Shown: positions 1 through 4,855 of the stretch, in pieces | Numbering within the stretch: the stretch's first letter is position 1 | Layout of the letters: every line of letters starts with the position of its first letter | Assembly: GCA_019243895.1 (NCBI GenBank) | Contig: JAFATP010000168.1 | Span: 1 to 5,596 of the forward strand | Reading direction: 5' to 3' | Source: Alphaproteobacteria bacterium | GTDB lineage: Bacteria > Pseudomonadota > Alphaproteobacteria > Rickettsiales > SXRF01 | DNA length: 5,596 nucleotides | The notes under the pieces: model-generated | The model's database searches: none | What the model was told of the DNA's origin: nothing | Seen by the model: only the letters and a program-made list of their open reading frames with translations | Translations under genes and position numbers: made by a program

Positions 1-170
1 GGGAAGATATGCCCGAATGCGCCGCAGCAGGCAAGGCTTAGCGGAGCCCTGGAAAAGCGCTTTTACCCTTCCCCCCGGGTTCAGAAATCAAACTGACCCA
101 CTACCTCATTTAAAATAAACCTCATTGTAATATTGTAAAACGCATTGGATATTACGGAACGCATAAATAA
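1..170. other. Gene-free left edge and leader region of the COG4705 gene
   Basis: No gene can be supported here. One plus frame stays open from the window edge to a TAG at 39-41 (last residues AAAGKA), which could be the C-terminus of an upstream gene, but a dozen codons prove nothing. A perfect 12-bp palindrome, AAAAGCGCTTTT, lies at 53-64. A GGGT(T)CAG / CTGACCC stem with one bulged T and an 8-nt loop spans 77-99. From about 101 on the sequence is AT-rich and promoter-like. It carries a direct repeat ACCTCATT at 103-110 and 119-126 and an inverted repeat GTAATAT / ATATTAC at 127-133 and 149-155. Confidence 0.5.
125..153 (+). promoter_or_regulatory. Possible sigma70-like promoter of the COG4705 gene with overlapping inverted repeat
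   Basis: TTGTAA (125-130, four of six matches to TTGACA) and GATATT (148-153, four of six to TATAAT) are separated by 17 bp in an AT-rich stretch just upstream of the first gene. The inverted repeat GTAATAT (127-133) / ATATTAC (149-155) straddles both boxes with repeat centres 22 bp apart, about two helical turns, as expected for a dimer-bound operator. Both boxes are weak matches and AT-rich DNA produces such hits by chance, so this is a tentative call. Confidence 0.28.
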
Positions 171-194
171 TTGATAAGAGCGTTGCACGCACGT

Positions 195-977
195 ATGCCC
201 ATTCAATCCCATAGCGCTCCATTCCCGCGCACTGGCGCCAGTAAGGTTCCGGCGGTTACGGTTGTTTTCTGGATTATCAAGATTGCCGCAACGACGCTCG
301 GTGAAACCGCCGGAGATGCGGTTTCTATGACAATGAATTTAGGTTACGCGGTCGGCACACTCATTTTCTTTATCTTTTTCCTGGTGATGGTCGCCGCGCA
401 GGTGAGAGCCAAAGCTTTTCATCCATTTCTCTATTGGGCGGTGATCGTTGGCACCACCACGGTGGGAACTACGATGGCCGATTTCGCCGACCGCTCGATG
501 GGCATCGGTTATGTTGGCGGGTCACTGATGCTTTTCGCGATGCTGATGGGAGTGTTGGGATTGTGGTATTATTCGCTCGGCTCAGTGTCCGTTAATCATA
601 TCACCTCGCACAAAGCGGAAATTTTTTATTGGATGACCATTCTTTTCTCCAATACGCTCGGAACAGCGCTGGGTGACTTTCTCGCTGACGAATCAGGACT
701 CGGATATGAAGGCGGTGCGCTGGTTTTCGGCGCCGCGCTGATGCTGATCGCCGCCCTCTATTATTTCGCCCGCATTTCTCACGTCGCGCTGTTCTGGGCG
801 GCTTTCATTCTGACGCGCCCGCTGGGAGCCACATTGGGTGATATGCTCACCAAGCCGCATGATCACGGCGGACTTAACCTAAGCCGCATCAGCTCGTCCG
901 CGGCGATTGCCGTTTTTATGATTGCCTGTATCCTGCTTGCTTCGCGAAAACCGCGAACGCATCCGCAGTCTCATTAA
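195..977 (+). CDS. COG4705-type multi-pass membrane protein with fourfold internal repeat
   Basis: This is a hydrophobic integral membrane protein of 260 residues with about eight predicted helices. It resembles the uncharacterised COG4705 family, whose biochemical role I do not know. The sequence shows four copies of a motif: a Trp, then a hydrophobic stretch, then [TP]-[LV]-G-x-[TA]-x-[GA]-D. The motif Asp always lies 15 residues after the Trp. Counted from the ATG, the Trp residues are at 26, 81, 146 and 201 and the Asp residues at 41, 96, 161 and 216. In the first three copies a [LI]-G-Y turn and a Gly-rich second helix follow; the fourth has lost the Tyr. The in-membrane Asp/Thr/Gly motifs suggest a polar path or ion site, which is inference. 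The start is uncertain: an in-frame TTG at 171 has a GGAA 11 nt upstream and would add 8 residues, whereas the ATG at 195 has no close Shine-Dalgarno. The next gene starts 23 bp after the stop, so cotranscription is likely. Confidence 0.82.
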   Translation: MPIQSHSAPFPRTGASKVPAVTVVFWIIKIAATTLGETAGDAVSMTMNLGYAVGTLIFFIFFLVMVAAQVRAKAFHPFLYWAVIVGTTTVGTTMADFADRSMGIGYVGGSLMLFAMLMGVLGLWYYSLGSVSVNHITSHKAEIFYWMTILFSNTLGTALGDFLADESGLGYEGGALVFGAALMLIAALYYFARISHVALFWAAFILTRPLGATLGDMLTKPHDHGGLNLSRISSSAAIAVFMIACILLASRKPRTHPQSH

Positions 978-988
978 CTACCGTGCTC

Positions 989-994
989 AAGGAG
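989..994 (+). promoter_or_regulatory. Shine-Dalgarno that fixes the SRPBCC start
   Basis: AAGGAG at 989-994 sits 6 nt before the ATG at 1001. An in-frame GTG at 983 would lie upstream of this site and has no ribosome binding site of its own, so translation is assigned to 1001. Confidence 0.8.
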
Positions 995-1000
995 ATAAAT

Positions 1001-1492
1001 ATGGCCGACTCTGAAGGATTTACCATCACGCGCACCGTGAATGCCCCGCGCGAACGCGTGTGGCAGGCATGGACGGATCCGCAGCTCCTGAAGCAATGGT
1101 GGGGGCCGAAGGGCGTCACCATTGCATCCTGCACGCTGGATCTCCGCCCCGGCGGCATTTTTCATTACTGCATGCGCACGCCCGGCGCAGGCGATATGTG
1201 GGGAAAATTCACTTACCGCGAAGTGGTGCCGCCGGAACGGTTGGTATTCATCGTTTCCTTTTCCGATGAGAAGGGCGGCGTCACCCGCCACCCGCTTAAC
1301 GTCAACTGGCCGCTAAAAACCTTATCCACGGTGACATTCACCGCGCATGACGGGAAGACGGACGTTAGCATCAACTGGGTGCCGCATGACCCCACGCCGA
1401 TAGAACGCCAGACATTTGACGAGGGGCATGCATCCATGCAGCAGGGCTGGGGAGGGACATTGGATCAGCTTGAGGCGTATCTAGCCGCTTAA
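1001..1492 (+). CDS. SRPBCC / AHSA1-type ligand-binding domain protein
   Basis: This is a 163-residue single-domain cytoplasmic protein of the START-like SRPBCC superfamily, in the group with the Aha1 C-terminal (AHSA1/CalC) fold. Such domains form a helix-grip cavity for a hydrophobic ligand; this member's ligand cannot be read from sequence. Family hallmarks are N-terminal NAPRERVWQAWTDP (residues 14-27) with LLKQWWGP just after, then DLRPGG near residue 47, GKFTYREVVPPERLVF in the middle, and the closing amphipathic helix GWGGTLDQLEAYLA near the C-terminus. The length is typical. The start is set by AAGGAG 6 nt upstream of the ATG. It lies 23 bp after the COG4705 gene and 70 bp before a VOC gene. 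SRPBCC and VOC genes are often neighbours, but that does not establish a joint function. There is no signal peptide. Confidence 0.9.
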   Translation: MADSEGFTITRTVNAPRERVWQAWTDPQLLKQWWGPKGVTIASCTLDLRPGGIFHYCMRTPGAGDMWGKFTYREVVPPERLVFIVSFSDEKGGVTRHPLNVNWPLKTLSTVTFTAHDGKTDVSINWVPHDPTPIERQTFDEGHASMQQGWGGTLDQLEAYLAA

Positions 1493-1516
1493 AGCACATA
1501 ACAGGCTTGCCAGCGA

Positions 1517-1579
1517 ATGGCGGAGGAGTATTATTTGCGCTCCCCATCACAAGAGAGGTTCTATGGCTGCTATTCCTGA
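1517..1579 (+). other. Possible short leader ORF overlapping the VOC start
   Basis: A 20-codon frame, MAEEYYLRSPSQERFYGCYS, runs from the ATG at 1517 to the TGA at 1577-1579, crossing the VOC start codon at 1563 in another frame. Inside it a strong GGAGGAG (1522-1528) stands 6 nt before an in-frame TTG (1535). This is the best Shine-Dalgarno match in the gap, yet it does not serve the VOC ATG. It could be a coupling leader peptide or simply a chance purine run. There is no homology evidence. Confidence 0.15.
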
Positions 1580-2009
1580 AGGCTTTGCCACCGTGACTCC
1601 CACATTGATCCTGGATGGCGCCGCGGCGGCCATGGAGCTTTATGCGAAAGCCCTTGGCGCGAAGGAGCTTTACCGCATGCAATGCCCGCAGAGCGATAAG
1701 ATCATGCACGCATGCATCATGATCGGCAATTCCAAGATTTTTCTGGCCGATGTCAATCCGAAGATGGGTTGCTCCACGCCATCCAACTCCGGGTTTTACG
1801 TGTATTTAGAGAATGTGGATGCGGCGTTCAAGCGGGCCCGGCAGGCCGGGCTGGAGGAAACCTCAGCGCCGCAGGATATGTTCTGGGGCGATCGCGTCGG
1901 CAGCGTGAGGGACCGCTTCGGCATTCAATGGACCCTTGCCACGCATGTGCGTGATGTTTCGCCAGAGGAAATGGAGGAGGCAAGGAAGCAATTCGGCAAA
2001 GCGGCGTAA
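1563..2009 (+). CDS. VOC-superfamily protein, PhnB/glyoxalase-like
   Basis: This is a 148-residue protein of the vicinal oxygen chelate superfamily, nearest in pattern to the PhnB-like group; individual members have unknown substrates. Visible marks are TPTLILDGAAAAMELYAKAL (residues 12-31), HACIMIGNSKIFLAD (49-63), the crossover segment YVYLENVDAAFKRARQAG (79-96), and the C-terminal block MFWGDRVGSVRDRFGIQWTLATH (106-128) followed by the characteristic RDVSPEEM tail. The usual HAE reads HAC here and the usual DPFGH reads DRFGI, so metal binding may be altered or absent. The ATG at 1563 is preceded by GAGAGG (1553-1558) at 4 nt. It follows the SRPBCC gene in the same direction after 70 bp with no clear terminator between, so an operon is plausible. 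Confidence 0.88.
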   Translation: MAAIPEGFATVTPTLILDGAAAAMELYAKALGAKELYRMQCPQSDKIMHACIMIGNSKIFLADVNPKMGCSTPSNSGFYVYLENVDAAFKRARQAGLEETSAPQDMFWGDRVGSVRDRFGIQWTLATHVRDVSPEEMEEARKQFGKAA

Positions 2010-2042
2010 CGCTTGCGGCGGGTTGCTTTGCAAAAGCGTTTT
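2008..2042 (+). terminator. Possible intrinsic terminator after the VOC gene
   Basis: A compact hairpin GCTTT (2025-2029), loop GCA, AAAGC (2033-2037) is followed by G and TTTT (2039-2042). An alternative larger fold pairs AACGCTT (2008-2014) with AAGCGTT (2034-2040) around an inner TTGC/GCAA hairpin. The stems are short and AT-containing and the T-run is only four bases, so termination would be partial at best. A -35-like TTGCAA for the next gene overlaps it. Confidence 0.4.
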
Positions 2043-2061
2043 CCCTACGGATAATTTATCC
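2028..2061 (+). promoter_or_regulatory. Likely promoter of the DUF4142 gene with a palindrome over the -10 box
   Basis: TTGCAA (2028-2033, four of six to TTGACA) and GATAAT (2050-2055, five of six to TATAAT) are separated by 16 bp. The -10 box lies inside the perfect palindrome GGATAA-T-TTATCC (2049-2061), a candidate operator placed to block polymerase. Transcription would begin near 2062, giving an 80-nt leader before the ATG at 2143. The boxes and palindrome are seen directly; their use is inferred. Confidence 0.4.
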
Positions 2062-2142
2062 CGCGGTATTTAGAAAATATTCTCCTGATACTCGGCCTGG
2101 TGCGGCAGGAATCAATAACCTTATCTCAGATGGAGGATAACG
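2062..2142 (+). promoter_or_regulatory. DUF4142 leader with potential anti-Shine-Dalgarno pairing
   Basis: TATTCTCC (2078-2085) can pair with GGAGGATA (2132-2139), eight consecutive pairs including one U-G, covering the whole GGAGG Shine-Dalgarno. The intervening 46 nt hold a small CCTG/CAGG hairpin (2096-2099 with 2106-2109). A competing local stem TTATCT (2121-2126) / GGATAA (2135-2140) overlaps the same site. Any strong Shine-Dalgarno finds a partial complement fairly often, so the evidence is modest. Confidence 0.25.
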
Positions 2143-2658
2143 ATGAAGACGCTCAATTTTTTGATGGCGGTGGGCTTTCTTGGCGCCGTTTTTGCCGCCG
2201 CTTCCGCTGAGGCCAAAGGCTCTCTTTCCGCGGAATCCTTTGTGGAGAAGGCCTCCGTCGGCAATCAGTTCGAAATCATGACCAGCCAGCTGGCGCTGGA
2301 GAAATCGCAGAACGCGGAAGTGAAGCGGTTTGCCCAGCAGATGATTGACGATCACACCCGCGCCGATGATCAGTTAAAAACCATCCTGCCGAACACCCAC
2401 GTGGATCCGGCGGTGGCAAGCGATTCGCTGGATGACGCTCATCAGGAAATTTTCGATAGGCTGGAGGCCGCGTCCGGCAGCAATTTCGACCGCGAATATA
2501 TCAAGGAGCAGACCAAGGCTCATAAAGAAACGGTGGCGATGTTCGGGAATTATGCGCGGCATGGAAAAGACACGCCGCTTAAGCATTTCGCAGCGCAGAC
2601 ACTGCCCACTCTGCAACAGCATCTGCGCCATGTGGAGAAGCTGAAGGCGTCGTCCTAG
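2143..2658 (+). CDS. Exported DUF4142 family protein
   Basis: This is a 171-residue secreted or periplasmic protein with the DUF4142 pattern, a ferritin-like four-helix-bundle family of unknown biochemical function. Residues 1-24 form a Sec signal peptide (Lys2, a hydrophobic core, then AEA before Lys25). The mature domain shows SAESFVEKASVGNQFEI (29-45), LALEKSQNAEVKRFAQQMIDDHTRAD (50-75) with the family's DDH at 69-71, and later KAHKETVAMFGNYARHGKDTPLKHFA and QTLPTLQQHLRHVEKL. There is no lipobox Cys and no second membrane helix. GGAGG at 2132-2136 stands 6 nt before the ATG, an excellent site that the leader can partly mask. The porin gene follows in the same direction after 127 bp of AT-rich promoter-like DNA, so it is probably a separate transcription unit. 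Confidence 0.9.
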   Translation: MKTLNFLMAVGFLGAVFAAASAEAKGSLSAESFVEKASVGNQFEIMTSQLALEKSQNAEVKRFAQQMIDDHTRADDQLKTILPNTHVDPAVASDSLDDAHQEIFDRLEAASGSNFDREYIKEQTKAHKETVAMFGNYARHGKDTPLKHFAAQTLPTLQQHLRHVEKLKASS

Positions 2659-2691
2659 TCTTTTTGCAGTGCAGCAGATTTGTAACACTGG

Positions 2692-2729
2692 TTTAATTTA
2701 TTAAAGACCGGCGCGGTTTATTCTATTAT
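2692..2729 (+). promoter_or_regulatory. Probable porin promoter region with two stacked palindromes
   Basis: A -10-like TATTAT (2724-2729, five of six) has only a poor -35 partner, TTAAAG (2701-2706), at 17 bp. Upstream lie an AT-rich inverted repeat TTTAAT-TT-ATTAAA (2692-2705) and ACCG-GCG-CGGT (2707-2717). Either could be an operator for an activator or repressor, in keeping with the weak -35. The second, followed by TTATTCTATT, could alternatively be a weak terminator for the DUF4142 gene. A start near 2736 would leave a leader of about 50 nt consisting almost entirely of the hairpin at 2745-2784. Confidence 0.33.
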
Positions 2730-2744
2730 TAATGCGGTAGTTCC

Positions 2745-2784
2745 AGTACTCCCATTTGTCAGGGCCATGACGGGTGGGAGTATT
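2745..2784 (+). promoter_or_regulatory. Ribosome-binding-site-masking stem-loop in the porin leader
   Basis: The 5' arm (2745-2761: AGTACTCCCATTTGTCA) can pair along its whole length with the 3' arm (2768-2784: TGACGGGTGGGAGTATT) around a 6-nt GGGCCA loop, giving 17 consecutive pairs as RNA. Three neighbouring pairs (2755-2757 with 2772-2774) and one near the base (2746 with 2783) are U-G. The porin Shine-Dalgarno GGGAG (2776-2780) is entirely inside the 3' arm, paired to CTCCC (2749-2753), and the ATG starts at 2786, 1 nt past the stem. As drawn, the structure would block ribosome entry until melted or remodelled. The pairing is seen directly; the control role is inferred. Confidence 0.7.
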
Positions 2785-2785
2785 T

Positions 2786-4051
2786 ATGCAGAAATTGGCG
2801 TTAGCCGGACTGTTAATAGCTCTTCCTTTTTATGCACCACTGGCCGATGATGCAAAGAACGGCCAGCCTCCGGGCTGGGCGGATGGCATTAAGCTGTCGG
2901 CGCAAGTGGAAGCCGGAGGCACGTATAATCCAAGTAATCCCGATGACGGTAAGAATTTCGGCAGACTGTTTGACGATAAGGCGGACGGGTTCCTGCTGAA
3001 TCAATTGCTTCTCACCGCGGCGCGGCCGATGGATCCGGCGGTTAAAGGCTATGATTACGGTTTCAAGCTGCAAGGCATGTATGGGACGGATGCGCGCTAT
3101 ACCCATTTCCTGCACGAATTCCAGAACGCATCCACCGGGCAGAACCAGTTCGATATCGTGGAAGCCAATGTGCAGATGCACACCCCTTGGTTCACCGATG
3201 GCGGATTCGATATTAAAGCCGGGCAGTATGTGACGCTGGAAGGCGCGGAAACCATCGATCCCTCCACCAATTATCTCTATTCGCATTCGTATATATTTAA
3301 TTTCGGCATTCCCCTTAAGCACACCGGCGTGCTAACAACGCTGCACGCCACGCCGATGCTGGATCTCTATGCCGGTGTGGATACCGGGGTGAACACGTGG
3401 TTCGGCAACGGGGATAACAATGATGCCTGGGCTTTTCATGGCGGCGTGGGCTTGAACCTGCTTGATGGCAAGCTGACATCGTTGGCCACCACGCATATCG
3501 GCCCGGAGAATGCCGAAGACGCAGTGCGTAACGGTTTGCTGCCGCCGACGGTGCATGTGAACAGCGAATGGCGGGAGCTGAGCGACATTACCACCACCTG
3601 GAAGGTGAATGATAAGCTGACGCTCGTTAACGACCTGAACTGGATTCATGACGACACGCTGAACGCTGGGCGTAGCGCCAATGCCTATGGCGTGGCGCAA
3701 TATGGCGTGTATGTCTTGAACGACATGTTCGCGTTAGTGGTGCGCGGTGAAATCTTCCGGGATGCCGATGGCGTGTTCGTGGCGCAATCCGGCAATAATG
3801 TAGATTTCGTGCGGGCAGAGGAGGGGCTGCCGCCTACGAGCGCCCGGTCCGTCACCAGCGGCAAAACCACGTATGGCGCGTTGACGCTGGGTGTGAACAT
3901 AAAGCCGGCGCTGAATATCCCGCAACTATCGACTTTCCTGATCCGGCCCGAGCTGCGCTATGACCGCTCGTTGAACGGCACCACCCCTTTTAATGACTCG
4001 AAGGACAGGGATATGTTCACGGCGGCAACGGATATCGTTATCGCCTTCTAA
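2786..4051 (+). CDS. Outer-membrane beta-barrel porin, BBP2/OprB-like
   Basis: This is a 421-residue outer-membrane protein resembling putative beta-barrel porin-2 (OmpL-like, BBP2). Its expected role is diffusion of small solutes across the outer membrane; substrate is unknown. Residues 1-20 are a signal peptide (Lys3, a hydrophobic core, then APLA before DD). Hallmarks are NFGRLFDDKADGFLLNQ (57-73), LTAARPMDP (76-84) and YDYGFKLQGMYGTDARYTH (89-107), followed by alternating polar/hydrophobic strands with aromatic girdles, and a C-terminal Phe (IAF) of the kind used by the BAM machinery. The start is the ATG at 2786, with GGGAG 5 nt upstream; the in-frame GTG at 2774 lies inside the leader hairpin, lacks its own site and would spoil the signal peptide less economically. 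It converges on DUF72 with stops 6 bp apart. Confidence 0.9.
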   Translation: MQKLALAGLLIALPFYAPLADDAKNGQPPGWADGIKLSAQVEAGGTYNPSNPDDGKNFGRLFDDKADGFLLNQLLLTAARPMDPAVKGYDYGFKLQGMYGTDARYTHFLHEFQNASTGQNQFDIVEANVQMHTPWFTDGGFDIKAGQYVTLEGAETIDPSTNYLYSHSYIFNFGIPLKHTGVLTTLHATPMLDLYAGVDTGVNTWFGNGDNNDAWAFHGGVGLNLLDGKLTSLATTHIGPENAEDAVRNGLLPPTVHVNSEWRELSDITTTWKVNDKLTLVNDLNWIHDDTLNAGRSANAYGVAQYGVYVLNDMFALVVRGEIFRDADGVFVAQSGNNVDFVRAEEGLPPTSARSVTSGKTTYGALTLGVNIKPALNIPQLSTFLIRPELRYDRSLNGTTPFNDSKDRDMFTAATDIVIAF

Positions 4052-4057
4052 GCCTCG

Positions 4058-4774
4058 CTAGTCTTTTTCCGCCAGTTGGCGGAAGCTCTGCGCGTTCTCC
4101 AGCGCGTAAAGCTCTTCATCGGTATTGTCGAAGAATATATACGCATCCCTGCGCTGCTCGGCCAGCCAGCGATGCCACGCCCGCAACGCTGCTTGGGAGT
4201 AGCACCCTTTATAGCCCTCCTTGCGTCCGTGCAGCCGCACATAGGAAAAATCCGCCGTGTATAGCTTAGGCGAGCGTAGTTCGCCTTTTTCGAACAGGCA
4301 AAAGCCGACGTTATGCGCGCGTAATAGCGTGTAGATATCCTCACTGTGCCAGTCCGGGTCGCGGAACTCGATGGCGTAGCGCCTGCCGCCCGGCAGCGCG
4401 CTCAGAAATGTCTCAAGCCGCTCCGCATTTTTAGGAAAGCGCGGCGGCAGCTGAAAAATTACCGGCGACGGCTTTTTCTGCACTTCCAGCAGCGTCATCA
4501 GCTTCGGCAGACTTTCTTCCGGTTCCGCGAGCCGTTTCATATGCGTGATATAGCGCGAGCCTTTCACCGTGAAGGTGAAATCTTTTGGCACGATTGCCTC
4601 CCAGCCGCGGATCTGCTGGGGTTTGGGCAAATGATAAAAGCTGGTGTTGATCTCTACTGCGTCCAGAAAGCGGGCATAATAAGACAAGCGCTGATTATCC
4701 GGAAGTTCGTCAGGATAGAACGTGCCCCGCCAGGCAGCATAACCCCACCCCGATGTGCCGACATGCCAGCGCAT
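4058..4774 (-). CDS. DUF72 (YecE-like) TIM-barrel protein
   Basis: This is a 238-residue protein of the DUF72/YecE family, which has a TIM-barrel-like fold and no firmly established activity. Clear family blocks are GTSGWGYAAWRGTFYP (6-21), FLDAVEINTSFYHLP (36-50), FTFTVKGSRYITHMKRL (66-82), VIFQLPPRFPKN (105-116), RYAIEFRDPDW (132-142), YVRLHGR (178-184) and YIFFDNT (212-218). Conserved Glu41, Asn43, Tyr47, Lys71, Glu136, Arg138, Trp142, His182, Asp216 and Asn217 line up as the usual candidate active-site set; the length is normal, so it looks intact. The protein is cytoplasmic, with no signal. The ATG at 4774 is the natural family start but has no recognisable Shine-Dalgarno. It is transcribed away from the protease gene and towards the porin. 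Confidence 0.93.
   Translation of the reverse strand: MRWHVGTSGWGYAAWRGTFYPDELPDNQRLSYYARFLDAVEINTSFYHLPKPQQIRGWEAIVPKDFTFTVKGSRYITHMKRLAEPEESLPKLMTLLEVQKKPSPVIFQLPPRFPKNAERLETFLSALPGGRRYAIEFRDPDWHSEDIYTLLRAHNVGFCLFEKGELRSPKLYTADFSYVRLHGRKEGYKGCYSQAALRAWHRWLAEQRRDAYIFFDNTDEELYALENAQSFRQLAEKD
4067..4084. repeat. Perfect inverted repeat in the porin/DUF72 convergent end
   Basis: TTCCGCCA (4067-4074) and TGGCGGAA (4077-4084) are exact reverse complements separated by GT. As RNA this is a 7-bp GC-rich stem with an AGTT loop on either strand. It begins 15 nt past the porin stop and encodes residues FRQLAE at the DUF72 C-terminus. The T-run TTTTT (4064-4068) is on the wrong side for a classical porin terminator. 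A 3'-end-protecting or Rho-assisted hairpin is possible. Confidence 0.55.
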
Positions 4775-4855
4775 GAAATGCGTATAGCGGCTGGCATATA
4801 AATATCCAGAGGGAAAGTCGTTGCGCCGTCATCCCGCTTGCGGGATGATGCGCGA
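4775..4855. promoter_or_regulatory. Divergent DUF72/protease intergenic region
   Basis: This 81-bp gap must serve both outward-facing genes. On the plus strand TATAAA (4797-4802) is a fair -10 box without a good -35. On the minus strand TATACG (4786-4781) and TATATG (4800-4795) are weak options. GAGGG at 4809-4813 precedes a TTG at 4821 that opens an out-of-frame 17-codon ORF ending at 4874 and overlapping the protease start. The palindrome at 4827-4850 fills the rest. Confidence 0.35.
4827..4850. repeat. REP-like palindromic element at the protease start
   Basis: TCATCCCG (4829-4836) and CGGGATGA (4841-4848) pair perfectly around CTTG, and the stem extends by a G-U and a C-G pair (4827-4828 with 4849-4850). 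The form, CGTCATCCCGC with its mirror image, resembles the short dispersed GTCAT-CCCGC palindromes scattered through many proteobacterial genomes. Only one copy is in this window, so repeat status is inference. Its 3' arm ends 5 nt before the protease ATG and holds the only nearby purine-rich stretch (GGGATG). Confidence 0.5.

Noticed and set aside
77..99. Bulged GGGT(T)CAG / CTGACCC stem as a terminator or riboswitch piece
   Set aside because: There is no T-run on either strand and no recognisable riboswitch consensus; it is noted only as part of the left-edge region.
156..184. GGAAC ... CGTT resembling an alphaproteobacterial general-stress (EcfG-type) promoter
   Set aside because: The two boxes are 20 bp apart rather than the 16-17 bp expected, so the match is not credible.
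1371..1709. Minus-strand frame spanning the SRPBCC end and VOC start
   Set aside because: It crosses two well-supported plus-strand genes and their intergenic region with no motif of its own.
2667..2690. CAGTG / CACTG inverted repeat after the DUF4142 stop as a terminator
   Set aside because: A 5-bp stem with a 14-nt loop and a mixed AT tail is too weak to call.
2813..3322. Long minus-strand frame opposite the porin
   Set aside because: It is antisense to a clearly recognisable porin with a signal peptide and has no family pattern or ribosome binding site; it reflects low stop frequency in the complementary frame.
4346..4801. Plus-strand frame of 151 codons opposite DUF72
   Set aside because: The minus-strand DUF72 reading is unmistakable with all motifs; the opposite frame is Arg-rich, low in recognisable pattern, and lacks a start signal.
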